Shown here piece after piece: positions 27,121 to 35,847 of a DNA stretch of 64,000 bases (the first letter of the stretch is position 1; each line of letters begins with the position of its first letter). The notes beneath the pieces are model-generated. The model searched no databases and was not told where the DNA came from. It worked only from the letters and a program-made list of their open reading frames with translations. The stretch covers positions 1 to 64,000 of the forward strand of contig NZ_JAAGBB010000003.1 of NCBI RefSeq assembly GCF_018129085.1, read 5' to 3'. The stretch is from Plastoroseomonas hellenica (GTDB lineage: Bacteria; Pseudomonadota; Alphaproteobacteria; Acetobacterales; Acetobacteraceae). A program made the position numbers and the translations under genes.

Positions 27121-28104
27121 GTGACCCGATCCACCCCCGGCCGCCGCGGGCTGGCCGCCGCCGGCTTGGCCGCCCTCGCCATGCCGCGCCTCGCCCGGGC
27201 CCAGGCCGGCTGGCCCCGCGGCCAGACCACCAGCATCGTCCTGCCCTATGCCCCGGGCGGCGCGCCGGACGTGCTTGGCCGCATCATCACCGAAGGTTTC
27301 TCCGAGCGCAGCGGCGGCACCTTCATCTTGGACCACAAGCCCGGCGCCTCCACCACCCTCGCCGCCCGCGCCGTGCAGCGGGCGCGGCCGGATGGCCACA
27401 CGCTGCTGATGGGCACCATCGTCACCTTCACCATGACGCCCTTCGCGCTGCGCAACCTCGGCTATGACCCGCTGCGCGACTTCGCCCATGTCACCCAGAT
27501 CGCCGAGACCCTGTTCGTCATGGTCGCCCATCCCCGCTGGGAGAGCCTGGACCAGGTGATCGCCGAGGCCAGGCGCCGGCCCGGCCAGCTCACCTATGCG
27601 AGCTGGGGCGTCGGCAGCACCTCCCATCTCGGCATGCTGGACCTGATGAAGCGCACCGGGACCGAGTTCCTGCACGTCCCCTTCAATGGCACGCCGCCGG
27701 CGCTGACCGAGACGCTGGCAGGGCGGACGGATGTGATGATCTCGACCTTCGCGCCGGCCAAGCCGCATGTGGAGGCAGGCCGCCTGCGGGCGCTCGGCCT
27801 GCTGGCAAGGGCGCGCACACCCGCCCTCCCCGACCTGCCCACCATGACCGAGCTCGGCCAGGACGGGTATGTGGTCGGCGGCTGGTTCAGCCTGCAGGCG
27901 CCGGCCGGGACGCCGCAGCCGATCCTCGAACGCGTGGCGGTGCTGGCGGAGGCGGCCTTCTCCGCCCCGGCGACGGCCGCGATCTTCGAACGCCTCGGCT
28001 TCGCACCGACCCCCTACGGGCGGGCGCCGCTGGAGGCCCGCATCCGGTCCGAGCTTGATCTTCACCGGGACCTGATGCAACGCGCTGGTATCAACCCGGA
28101 GTGA
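27121..28104 (+). CDS. Bug-family tripartite tricarboxylate transporter substrate-binding protein
   Basis: The 327-residue periplasmic receptor starts at a GTG with signal peptide [27 protein letters not shown], which has an Arg pair and may be Tat-exported. The mature protein shows the family's IVLPYAPGGAPDVLGRII, then DHKPGASTTLAARAVQRA, YASWGVGSTSHLGMLDL, and VPFNGTPPALTETLAGRTD. Bug receptors bind carboxylates or sugar acids and are often not next to their TctAB partners, which are absent here. It overlaps the IlvD/Edd gene by GTGA, so it may bind the acid that enzyme dehydrates. That link is inference. Confidence 0.92.
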   Translation: MTRSTPGRRGLAAAGLAALAMPRLARAQAGWPRGQTTSIVLPYAPGGAPDVLGRIITEGFSERSGGTFILDHKPGASTTLAARAVQRARPDGHTLLMGTIVTFTMTPFALRNLGYDPLRDFAHVTQIAETLFVMVAHPRWESLDQVIAEARRRPGQLTYASWGVGSTSHLGMLDLMKRTGTEFLHVPFNGTPPALTETLAGRTDVMISTFAPAKPHVEAGRLRALGLLARARTPALPDLPTMTELGQDGYVVGGWFSLQAPAGTPQPILERVAVLAEAAFSAPATAAIFERLGFAPTPYGRAPLEARIRSELDLHRDLMQRAGINPE

Positions 28105-29813
28105 CGGCATTGAGCGACGCACCCAAGCGCGGCCTGGCCCGCAACACATCCAACTACGGCGACCGCGACTTCGCGCTCTATCTCCGCCGCTCCTTCGCCA
28201 AGTCGATGGGCTATTCCCAGGCCATGCTGGACAAGCCGGTGGTTGGCATCGCCGATACCGGCAGCGACTACAACAACTGCCACCGCACCGCGCCCGAGCT
28301 GATCGAGGCGGTGAAGCGTGGCGTGCTGGCCGCCGGCGGCCTGCCGCTCAGCTTCCCCACGATCAGCATCTGCGAGCCCTCGCTCAGCCCCTGCTCCATG
28401 CATTACCGCAACCTCATGGCGCTCGACACCGAGGCCATGCTGGCGAACCAGCCGATGGATGCGGCGGTGCTGGTCGGCGGCTGCGACAAGACCGTCCCCG
28501 CCCAGCTCATGGGCGCGATCTCCTCCGGCACGCCCTCGGTCATGTTGGTGGTCGGCCCGATGCTGGCCCAGGCCTTCGAGGGCGAGCGGCTTTCCGCCTG
28601 CACCGATTGCCGCCGCTACTGGGCGCGCTACCGCGCCGGCGAGGTAAGCGAGGAGAAGATCAACACGCTGGAGGGCAAGCTTGCCACCACCGCCGGCACC
28701 TGCGGCGTGATGGGCACGGCATCGACCATGGCCTGCCTCGCCGCGACGCTCGGCTTCATGCCGCTCGACGCCGCCTCGGCGCCGGCGGTGCATGCCGATC
28801 GGCTGCGCATCGCCGAGGAGGCAGGCGCCCAGGCGGTCCGGCTGATCCGGAACCCGGTCGCACCGCTCTCGCTCATGACCCAGGGCAATTTCGACAATGC
28901 GGTGCGCGTGCTGCTCTCGCTCGGCGGCTCCACCAACGCCATCGTCCACCTCGCCGCGATTGCCGGGCGATCGGGGCTGACGCTCGACCTGAAGCGGCTC
29001 GACGCGCTCTCCGAGACGACGCCGGTGCTGGTCGACCTGAAGCCGACCGGCGAAGGCTACATGGAGGATTTTCACAGCGCCGGCGGCATGCAGGCCCTGC
29101 TCTGGGAGCTGCGCGACCTGCTCGACCTGGAGGCGAAGGACCTCGACGGGGTGACGCTCGCCGAGCGGATCGGCGACGGCTCTCACTACGTGAACCGCAA
29201 GATCATCCGGGCGCGGGGGGAGCCGGTCTCCCCGGTCGGCGGGCTGGTCGCGCTGTTCGGCTCGCTGGCACCTGACGGCGCCATCCTGAAGCGGAGCGCC
29301 GCGACCCCGGCCCTGTTCGAGACCGAGGCGCGCTGCATGGTCTTCAATGGGCTGGAGGATCTCGCGAACCGGATCGACGACCCGGCGCTCGATGTGACGC
29401 CACAGGACATCCTGGTGCTGAAGGGCGCCGGGCCGCGCAGCCCCGCCGGCATGCCGGAGGCGGGCTACCTGCCGATCCCGAAGAAGCTCGCGCGCCAGGG
29501 TGTGAAGGACATGGTGCGCATGAGCGATTGCCGCATGTCCGGCACCGCCTTCGGCACCATCGTGCTGCATATCGCGCCGGAGGCCGCGGTCGGCGGGCCG
29601 CTGGCGCTGGTCGAGACTGGCGACCGCATCCGGCTTTCGGTGAAGAACCGCACGCTCGACCTGCTGGTCGATGAGGCGACACTCGCGAAGCGCCGCGCCG
29701 CCTGGAGCCCGGCGCCGGCGCCGAAGCGCGGCTGGGACCGGCTGGTGCATGAGCAGGTGACCCAGGCGCCCGCGGGCGCCGACCTCCGCTTCCTGACCGC
29801 CGCCGGGGAATGA
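28101..29813 (+). CDS. IlvD/Edd family dehydratase (sugar-acid or dihydroxy-acid)
   Basis: The 570-residue enzyme belongs to the Fe-S dehydratases of the IlvD/Edd family. The three conserved Cys regions are visible: DYNNCHRT (about 59), VGGCDKTVPAQL (about 127) and TAGTCGVMGTASTM (about 200). The C-terminal swivel domain has DMVRMSDCRMSGTAFGTIV (about 468). Length and N-terminus favour the sugar-acid (arabinonate/xylonate-like) branch over biosynthetic IlvD, supported by the Bug receptor and the NAD(P)-binding protein around it. The GTG at 28101 overlaps the receptor's stop. Exact substrate unknown. Confidence 0.9.
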   Translation: MTALSDAPKRGLARNTSNYGDRDFALYLRRSFAKSMGYSQAMLDKPVVGIADTGSDYNNCHRTAPELIEAVKRGVLAAGGLPLSFPTISICEPSLSPCSMHYRNLMALDTEAMLANQPMDAAVLVGGCDKTVPAQLMGAISSGTPSVMLVVGPMLAQAFEGERLSACTDCRRYWARYRAGEVSEEKINTLEGKLATTAGTCGVMGTASTMACLAATLGFMPLDAASAPAVHADRLRIAEEAGAQAVRLIRNPVAPLSLMTQGNFDNAVRVLLSLGGSTNAIVHLAAIAGRSGLTLDLKRLDALSETTPVLVDLKPTGEGYMEDFHSAGGMQALLWELRDLLDLEAKDLDGVTLAERIGDGSHYVNRKIIRARGEPVSPVGGLVALFGSLAPDGAILKRSAATPALFETEARCMVFNGLEDLANRIDDPALDVTPQDILVLKGAGPRSPAGMPEAGYLPIPKKLARQGVKDMVRMSDCRMSGTAFGTIVLHIAPEAAVGGPLALVETGDRIRLSVKNRTLDLLVDEATLAKRRAAWSPAPAPKRGWDRLVHEQVTQAPAGADLRFLTAAGE

Positions 29814-30643
29814 TCGCGGTCATCGGGGCGAGCGGGCGCTCCGGCACGGCGCTGTGCCGGGCGCTCGCGGCCGAAGGCATGCCCTTCATCCCCGTGGTGC
29901 GCGATGCCGCGCGCTGGACCTTGCCCGGCACGCCGCGCGTCGCCGACCTGCGCGACCCGATCGGCCTCAAGCGCGCGCTGCAGGGTGCCGAGCGCATCGC
30001 CTCCGGCGCGCATGCGCGCTGGACGCCGGCGATCCTCGCCGCGGCGCCGCCGGAGGCCCGACTTGTGCTGATGGGATCGACCCGGCGCTTCTCGCGCTGG
30101 CCGGATGATCACGGCAATGGCGTCCGCGCCGGGGAAGCAGCCCTGCTCGCCGCCAATCGCCCGGGCGTGATGCTGCACCCGACGATGATCTATGGCGCGG
30201 AGGGAGAGGACAACGTCCAGCGCCTGGCCGCCCTGATCCGCCGCCTGCCGGTGGCGCCGCTGCCCGGCGGCGGCCGCGCCCTGGTGCAGCCGATCCACCA
30301 GTCCGACGTCACCCGCGCCCTGGTCGCGGCCCTCCGACATCCCTGGCGGCGAGCCGAGACCCTGGTGATCGCGGGACCGGAGGCGCTGCCCTATCGCGAC
30401 TTCCTGCTTGCGGTCGCCGCTGCGGCAGGGCTGCGCGCGCCACCCATCCTGCCGGTGCCCGGCGCCCTGCTGCGCGCGCTGGCTCCCCTCACCCGGATCC
30501 TGCCGGGCCTGCCCCGCATCGGCGCCGACGAGGTGCGGCGGCTGCTGGAGGACAAGGCTTTCGACATCGGTCCGATGCGGCGAACCCTCGGCATCACGCC
30601 GATCTCGCTCGCCGAGGGGCTTTCGTATACATTTTCTGCCTGA
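29810..30643 (+). CDS. NAD(P)H-binding (NmrA/atypical SDR) protein
   Basis: The 277-residue protein begins with a Rossmann motif, MIAVIGASGRSGTALCRAL, and continues in the pattern of NmrA-like/atypical short-chain dehydrogenases (LVLMGSTRRFSRWPDD, MLHPTMIYGAEGEDNVQRL). The catalytic Tyr-x-x-x-Lys of classical SDRs is not obvious, so it may be a reductase, an epimerase or only a sensor. Its ATG overlaps the dehydratase stop by 4 nt. It is thus part of the Bug receptor/dehydratase operon. The M20 hydrolase gene follows after 16 bp. Confidence 0.82.
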   Translation: MIAVIGASGRSGTALCRALAAEGMPFIPVVRDAARWTLPGTPRVADLRDPIGLKRALQGAERIASGAHARWTPAILAAAPPEARLVLMGSTRRFSRWPDDHGNGVRAGEAALLAANRPGVMLHPTMIYGAEGEDNVQRLAALIRRLPVAPLPGGGRALVQPIHQSDVTRALVAALRHPWRRAETLVIAGPEALPYRDFLLAVAAAAGLRAPPILPVPGALLRALAPLTRILPGLPRIGADEVRRLLEDKAFDIGPMRRTLGITPISLAEGLSYTFSA

Positions 30644-30659
30644 AGGGGGAGAACATCCC

Positions 30660-31835
30660 ATGCCAGTCATCAACCGTATCGCCGAGTTCCACCAGGAGAT
30701 GACCGCCTGGCGGCATGATCTGCACGAACACCCCGAGCTCGCCTTCGAGGAGCACCGCACCAGCGGCATCGTCGCGGAGAAGCTCAAGGAATTCGGCTGC
30801 GACGAGGTCGTGACCGGCATCGCCAAGACCGGCGTCGTCGGCGTCATCCATGGCAGCACGCGCAGCGGCCGCGGCATCGGGCTGCGCGCCGACATGGACG
30901 CGCTGCCGATCCTGGAGGAGACCGGGCTTCCCTATGCCTCCAAGACGCCCGGGACGATGCATGCCTGCGGCCATGACGGGCATACGACCATGCTGCTCGG
31001 CGCCGCGAAGTACCTGGCGGAGACGCGCAATTTCGATGGCAGCGTCTACGTCATCTTCCAGCCGGCCGAGGAGAATTTCGGCGGCGGCGACGTGATGGTG
31101 AAGGAAGGCCTCTTCGACCGCTTCCCGATGGAGCGCGTCTTCGGCCTGCACAACTGGCCGGGCGCGCCGGAGGGCACCTTCTACTGGCGCCACGGCCCCG
31201 TCATGGCTGCGGTCGCCAACCTGGAGGTCACGATCACCGGCCGCGGTGCGCATGGCGCCATGCCGCATAACGGCGTCGACCCGATCGTCATCGCGGCGGC
31301 CATCGTGCAGGCGCTGCAGAGCATCGTGTCACGGAATGTCGAACCGGTGGATGCCGGCGTCATCACCATCGGCCACATCAAGGGCGGGCACACCTTCAAC
31401 GTGATCCCGGAGACGGTGACGATGCTCGGCACCGCGCGCTGGTTCGCGCCCGAGGTCGGCGATCTGCTGGAGCGCCGCTTCAAGGAGACGGTGACCGGCA
31501 TCGCCGCCGCTATGGGGGCCAAGGCGAGTGCCGAATTCCGCCGCGCCTATCCGGCGACGGTGAACGAGCCGGTCAGCACCGACCTCGCGGTCGATGCGGC
31601 GCGCGCGGTGCAGGGCCCGGCCCGCGTGGTGCCGATGCCGAAGCCGACCATGGGAGGCGAGGATTTCTCCTTCATGCTGAACGCGAAGGATGGCGCCTAT
31701 CTGATGCTCGGCGCCGGCCGCGGCGGCAACGACCCGCAGGTCCATCACCCGCGCTACGATTTCAACGACGCCATCCTGCCGGTCGGCGCGAGCTGGTGGG
31801 CGACGCTCGCCGAGCGGCTCCTGAAGAAGGGATAA
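30660..31835 (+). CDS. M20 family amidohydrolase (hippurate hydrolase-like)
   Basis: The 391-residue metallopeptidase-fold enzyme has DLHEHPELAFEEHRT near residue 20, GLRADMDALPILEETGLPY (about 78) and MHACGHDGHTTMLLGAA (about 100). The catalytic Glu is in IFQPAEENFGG (about 135). These patterns define amidohydrolases of the hippurate hydrolase/N-acyl amino acid deacylase group. A dimerisation domain with GRGAHGAMPHNGVDPI follows at about 195. The ATG at 30660 has GGGGGAGAACATCCC upstream. It is the fourth gene of the cassette. An open frame running further upstream is not part of it. Confidence 0.93.
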   Translation: MPVINRIAEFHQEMTAWRHDLHEHPELAFEEHRTSGIVAEKLKEFGCDEVVTGIAKTGVVGVIHGSTRSGRGIGLRADMDALPILEETGLPYASKTPGTMHACGHDGHTTMLLGAAKYLAETRNFDGSVYVIFQPAEENFGGGDVMVKEGLFDRFPMERVFGLHNWPGAPEGTFYWRHGPVMAAVANLEVTITGRGAHGAMPHNGVDPIVIAAAIVQALQSIVSRNVEPVDAGVITIGHIKGGHTFNVIPETVTMLGTARWFAPEVGDLLERRFKETVTGIAAAMGAKASAEFRRAYPATVNEPVSTDLAVDAARAVQGPARVVPMPKPTMGGEDFSFMLNAKDGAYLMLGAGRGGNDPQVHHPRYDFNDAILPVGASWWATLAERLLKKG

Positions 31836-32063
31836 GCGGCGCCCTCTCCCGCAGTGCCCGCGGCCGCACCCTCCTTCGCCAGGCTTCGGAGGGCGAGTGC
31901 CCCGCGGCCGAAGGCCACCATCAGAAAGGCCGGGCTGCGAGGCGCCAGCCGATGCAGACCGAGGCCGCGAATGCGGCCCGCGCGCGACCATCAGCCGCGC
32001 CGGGCGCGCACCCGACAGCGCGCAAGCCAAACCGGCGGATGCCGGCGCTGGCGCCTGAGGCCC

Positions 32064-32423
32064 CTACAAAGACGCGATCAGTTTGTTGTTCTCGGACTGA
32101 ACCTGGCCCGGGATCAGGAAGGCGTCGACCAGCCACCAGAAGCCGAGCAGCACGAAGCCGAACAGCCCGATCAGGATCACCGTGAACACCACGGAGGCGG
32201 CGAAGAGCGTCAGCATCATCAGCCCGGTGCCGATGCGCCCCAGGTAGAAGCGGTGCGCGCCAAGGTAGCCCAGGAAGAACCAGAAGAGATAGGCGATCAG
32301 CGCGCTCTTCTTGTTCGCGTCGTAGCGCATCATCAGCAGTGCGTCGTTGCTCGGCCCCGGCGCGGCGCCTGAGCCTTGCGGCGGCGGCTGGCCTGGGCGC
32401 GGGATATTCGGAACGCTCGACAT
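32064..32423 (-). CDS. TM2 domain-containing membrane protein
   Basis: The 119-residue protein has a Pro-rich cytoplasmic start and then the TM2 pattern KKSALIAYLFWFFLGYLGAH with RFYLGRIGTG, two membrane helices and a short tail. TM2 proteins are small membrane proteins of unknown role. It stands alone on the minus strand between the M20 gene and a GST gene. About 230 bp without a gene lie downstream of it, and I see nothing firm there. Confidence 0.88.
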   Translation of the reverse strand: MSSVPNIPRPGQPPPQGSGAAPGPSNDALLMMRYDANKKSALIAYLFWFFLGYLGAHRFYLGRIGTGLMMLTLFAASVVFTVILIGLFGFVLLGFWWLVDAFLIPGQVQSENNKLIASL

Positions 32424-32519
32424 GGTTCTCCTTTCGTCGCGGGCAGAGCCTAGCCCGAGTTGCCCCGGCGCGCGATGCCGCTACCCTCCCCCCGCAGCGA
32501 AGCCGCAAGGAACGACGGG

Positions 32520-33155
32520 ATGATCGAGCTCCACACCTGGAACACGCCCAATGGGCGCAAGATCAGCGTGGCCCTGGAGGAGATGGGCCTGCCCTATACG
32601 GTGAAGACGGTGAACATCTCCAAGGGCGAGCAGTTCGACCCGGCCTTCCTGGCCTTCAGCCCGAACAACCGCATCCCCGCGATCATCGATCCCGAGGGTC
32701 CGGGCGGGCAGCCGATCACGGTCTTCGAATCGGGCGCGATCCTGCTCTATCTCGGCGAGAAGACCGGCAAATTCCTGCCGGCGGATCTCCGGGACCGGGT
32801 GCCGGTGCTGGAATGGCTGATGTGGCAGATGGGCGGCTTCGGCCCGATGCCCGGCCAGGTGCACCACTTCCTGCTGCAGCCGGAGGGGCCGGCGCGGGAT
32901 TATGGCGTGAAGCGCTATGGCGACGAGACGAAGCGCCTCTATGGCGTGCTCGACCGGCGCCTGGCGGGCCGCGATTTCGTGGCGACCGCGGGCGCGCCCA
33001 GCGTCGCCGATTTCGCCATCCTGGGCTGGGCCTGGCGGCATGAGCGGCACCTGGTGCCCTTCGACAAGGCCTTGCCGAACGTGACGGCCTGGTACGAGCG
33101 CATGATGGCGCGCCCGGGCGTGAAGCGCGGCTTCGAGGCTTACCTCGGCGGTTGA
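32520..33155 (+). CDS. Glutathione S-transferase, YfcG/Ure2-like (nu class)
   Basis: The 211-residue protein has an N-terminal thioredoxin-fold domain that starts MIELHTWNTPNGRKISVAL with the TPNG motif used by YfcG/YghU enzymes in place of the catalytic Ser or Cys. The glutathione-binding FESGAILLYLGEKTGKF follows at about residue 70. The helical C-terminal domain contains PSVADFAILGWAWRHE. YfcG-type enzymes act mainly as disulfide-bond reductases rather than transferases. The ATG at 32520 is favoured by AAGGAACGACGGG upstream. It is a single-gene unit just before tRNA-Ser. Confidence 0.92.
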   Translation: MIELHTWNTPNGRKISVALEEMGLPYTVKTVNISKGEQFDPAFLAFSPNNRIPAIIDPEGPGGQPITVFESGAILLYLGEKTGKFLPADLRDRVPVLEWLMWQMGGFGPMPGQVHHFLLQPEGPARDYGVKRYGDETKRLYGVLDRRLAGRDFVATAGAPSVADFAILGWAWRHERHLVPFDKALPNVTAWYERMMARPGVKRGFEAYLGG

Positions 33156-33238
33156 GAATCCGCCGATCGAGGTTTGACGGGGGCGGGCGCTGCGGCTAGA
33201 AGCGGCGCCTGCAACGCCGTGTGACTTTCCACTCCTGC

Positions 33239-33331
33239 GGAGGGGTGGCCGAGTGGCCGAAGGCGGCGGTTTGCTAAACCGTTAAAGGGGGATAACCCCT
33301 TTCGTGGGTTCGAATCCCATCCCCTCCGCCA
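33239..33331 (+). tRNA. tRNA-Ser (anticodon GCT)
   Basis: The acceptor arms GGAGGGG and CCCCTCC pair perfectly, and the discriminator G and a genome-encoded CCA (33329-33331) follow. The anticodon loop TTGCTAA gives GCT at 33273-33275, reading AGC/AGU serine codons. A long variable arm (AAAGGGGGATAACCCCTTT) is present, as in all class II serine tRNAs, and GGTTCGAATCCC forms the T arm. Confidence 0.97.
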
Positions 33332-33396
33332 GTTTCCCTTGTCTTCTCAAGCGGTTGGTGCCTGCGACGCGGGATATTCCCCGCCCCCGCCGGACA

Positions 33397-34158
33397 TCAC
33401 CAGTCATTCCATTCCCGCTTCATCGCCTCGAAGCGCTGGCTGAGTTCCCGGCCGGTCGGGGCATGGCCAGGCCGGAAGGGCAGCGGCGCAAAGGCGGTGA
33501 AGTCGTTCGGGGTCGCGTAATAGGTCCGGCGCGGCAGCCTGTGCTCGGCCCGGATCGCGTTCTCCGAGATGCGCGTATTGGCGTAGGAGCCGAGCCCGAC
33601 GGTGAAGGCCTCCTCCCGCGCCAGCTCATAGGTGCGGCCGTCGGGGGCGGTGATAGTCTGCTTGTCCTTGAGCTCCATCATCCCGCTCATGCCGTGCCAG
33701 GCGTGGATCAACTCATGCGCCAGCACGATGAAGGGCGGCGTGCGGAGGCCCTGGCCGCTGGTGTAGCCGATCTCCCCCTCCGTCGTGCCGGGCGGGTTCG
33801 GATGGTAGGAGACCCACATGAAGTGGCCGCCGCCCGAGGCGCGGACGGCGCGATCCATGGCGCCGAACCGCCCCTTGCGCCGCACGTAGTTGTCCCACCT
33901 CGCCTCGGTCTTGGCCGCGGCTTCGGTGAAGCCGGGGGCGTAGCAGACTGTGACGTTCGGGTACTTGTCAGTCGCGGCGTAGCCGATGCCGATGCCGCGC
34001 GACCGCTTGTCGATGAGGTCGAGCAGGTCGCCGCCGATATCCCCGCTCGCGATCCGCGCCAGGTCGCTCTCGACGGCGGAGAAGAAGTGGGCGGGCGTCT
34101 CGTTTGGCTCGATCTGCACCTGAATGCCGGGGAACCCGGTCGGCCTGAAGACGGGCAT
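33397..34158 (-). CDS. M91-like (NleD/HopH1-type) zinc metallopeptidase
   Basis: The 253-residue protein carries a zinc-protease site, FIVLAHELIHAWHGMSG, at about residue 146, where HELIH gives the two metal His and the catalytic Glu. The context LAHELIHAWHG, with AREEAFTVGLG further on supplying a possible third ligand, is the pattern of peptidase family M91, known from type III effectors NleD and HopH1 and from polymorphic toxins. No signal peptide or membrane segment is visible. I start it at the ATG at 34158 (MPVFRPTGFPGIQVQIEP); the frame stays open about 500 bp further upstream. It lies right after tRNA-Ser. Secretion route and target are unknown. Confidence 0.75.
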   Translation of the reverse strand: MPVFRPTGFPGIQVQIEPNETPAHFFSAVESDLARIASGDIGGDLLDLIDKRSRGIGIGYAATDKYPNVTVCYAPGFTEAAAKTEARWDNYVRRKGRFGAMDRAVRASGGGHFMWVSYHPNPPGTTEGEIGYTSGQGLRTPPFIVLAHELIHAWHGMSGMMELKDKQTITAPDGRTYELAREEAFTVGLGSYANTRISENAIRAEHRLPRRTYYATPNDFTAFAPLPFRPGHAPTGRELSQRFEAMKREWNDW

Positions 34159-34674
34159 CCGCGCGCTCCTTGAAGGCCGGAGCCGGAGGGCCCGGTCCCT
34201 TGGAAGCCAGGATTGCAGGATGGGCGGCCCCCGCTCAAGTCCGAGGTGAGGGCGCGATGCGGAGTGACCAATGATGCTTTCTTGGTCGATGGCAGCCGAA
34301 TAGACATCTTCGCCATGCGCCTGCCGCCGAGCATGTGCGTGATCCCGCCGTCGCAACTGGCGGCCTGGATGCCGGCCGCCGCGGCGCGGGCGATGGCTCT
34401 CCCATTCCGAAATCTGCACCGTGCCCCGTGAGCCCTGGCAGCCGCCCCGTCTCGCCAATGTCGGTGCCGCTGCCAAGATCAATGCGCCCTGTTGGTACGG
34501 AAGCCAACGCAGGGGCCATTCGCACGCGGCGCACTCGCAGTAGGCAACGCAGATGCCGCGAGCGCCGTCTATGGCGACGATCGCGTCGCTCCCGACGCGG
34601 AGCGCGTCATCGATCCGGCGGAACAGGCGCCCTTCGATGGAGCGATCGAAAGCACCGTTCGCAGGCTTCCCCGG
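34159..34674. other. 516-bp stretch without a confident gene
   Basis: No complete gene is convincing here. On the minus strand the frame of the M91 gene stays open up to about 34690, and its distal part (GRLFRRIDDALRVGSDAIVA) reads like real protein. The segment nearer the M91 start reads like shadow sequence. On the plus strand a short frame ending at 34710 has no ribosome site and is antisense to the next gene. I suspect remnants of a gene lost between the two effector-like genes. Confidence 0.4.
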
Positions 34675-35847
34675 TCAGGCGTGCGTACGGAGGAACTGCT
34701 CCACGGATAGGGGACGATTGTAGTCCTGATCGCTGGCCGTCTCGATGACGATGGCCGTTGGAGAAAAAAGGTTTCGCTTGTTCAGGAAGCGCACGAGCTT
34801 CGCGAGGTGCGCGGCATCGGGGTGGTAGTGTCCGCTGTCGTTGCTGATGAAGGTCACACGTCCCTGCTGGGCCGCCATCATCCCTGCACAGAGAACCATC
34901 TCCCCAGAGAGGAAGGATGAGTGGTGGAAACGCTTTTCCTTTTGCGTCTTGGTTGCCTCGGGGTTGTGCAAGGCCGCCATGAGTTCCTTTTTCGGCGTCC
35001 AGACATAGGCGAGGCTTCGGCCCGGGCCTACCCAGCCTTGCGGGTTGGTTTTCGACTGGTTGCCCATCGAGGCCGTGGCCTTGCCGGACATGCCTCTTAA
35101 AATCCAGCTCGTGTCAAAGGGCTTCCATTCCCAGGCACCAAACTCCCCCTTCATCTCCGCCTGTTCGAGCCCCCCAACGTGTCGAATGGCAAACATGGTG
35201 GCCTTCGTTGAGTCGCCCTTGCCGTCCATGTAGGGAACGACGCCCATGGTTTTCGCCGTGTCCGGATTCAGGCAGTGCGCTGTCGTTTCCAGGTGAAGCC
35301 AGAGCGGCGCTGTTGTCCTTCCGTCGGAAATCGCGCTCCACCATTCCTCGACAAGCAGGTTCGTCCCTTCGAAGCTGCGGTTCATCGGGTCCGCCTGCTC
35401 CAAACGGACGCTTGGCCGAAGGCCGACCAGCTTTCCGTCGGTGTCCTGCTTGCGTGTGACCAGCGCCCAGAACTTAGCCGGGTCCGCCATTTCAACCTTA
35501 TTGGCGCGATAGTGCTGTTTCAGTATCTCCAAGTAATCAGCCTTCGCGCGTGCCCGCTTGGCCAGGCGCTCGAGGCGGACGGTGTCACTTTCATCGAGCT
35601 TGGCGGCGACATGGAGCGCCGTCTTGATGGCAAGCTTCGTGCCGCCACCGAGGCGCTTGTCGATCGCCGTGGCCACTTCCTGCAGGACGAACCAGCGCGG
35701 GAGTATGTTGTCGTGGAGATCCTTCTGAAGCGCGTGGTAGCGCGCCATGATCGCGAGGATCTTGATGATCGCTGCATCTCTCTGGGCGGCGCGGCTGAGG
35801 CTGTCTCGAAATTCACCCTGCGTGGGGATATCCCGCCAAATCCTCAT
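34675..35847 (-). CDS. Effector-like protein with HSSFL...SGHY motifs (IQM-like C-terminal domain)
   Basis: The 390-residue protein has a helical N-terminal half (about 1-120) and a C-terminal domain with RFHHSSFLSGEMVLCAGMM followed by ISNDSGHYHPDAAHLAKL (about 335-355). The pair HSSFLxG...AG...SGHYxP is shared, from memory, with plant calmodulin-binding IQM proteins and with bacterial effector- or toxin-like proteins. An AYVWTPKKELMAALHNPE element lies before it. No signal peptide is present. Codon use is clearly less GC-biased than in the neighbours, a sign of recent transfer. Its ATG overlaps the stop of a 41-codon gene (ATGA). Biochemical activity is unknown; the fold assignment is tentative. 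Confidence 0.75.
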   Translation of the reverse strand: MRIWRDIPTQGEFRDSLSRAAQRDAAIIKILAIMARYHALQKDLHDNILPRWFVLQEVATAIDKRLGGGTKLAIKTALHVAAKLDESDTVRLERLAKRARAKADYLEILKQHYRANKVEMADPAKFWALVTRKQDTDGKLVGLRPSVRLEQADPMNRSFEGTNLLVEEWWSAISDGRTTAPLWLHLETTAHCLNPDTAKTMGVVPYMDGKGDSTKATMFAIRHVGGLEQAEMKGEFGAWEWKPFDTSWILRGMSGKATASMGNQSKTNPQGWVGPGRSLAYVWTPKKELMAALHNPEATKTQKEKRFHHSSFLSGEMVLCAGMMAAQQGRVTFISNDSGHYHPDAAHLAKLVRFLNKRNLFSPTAIVIETASDQDYNRPLSVEQFLRTHA

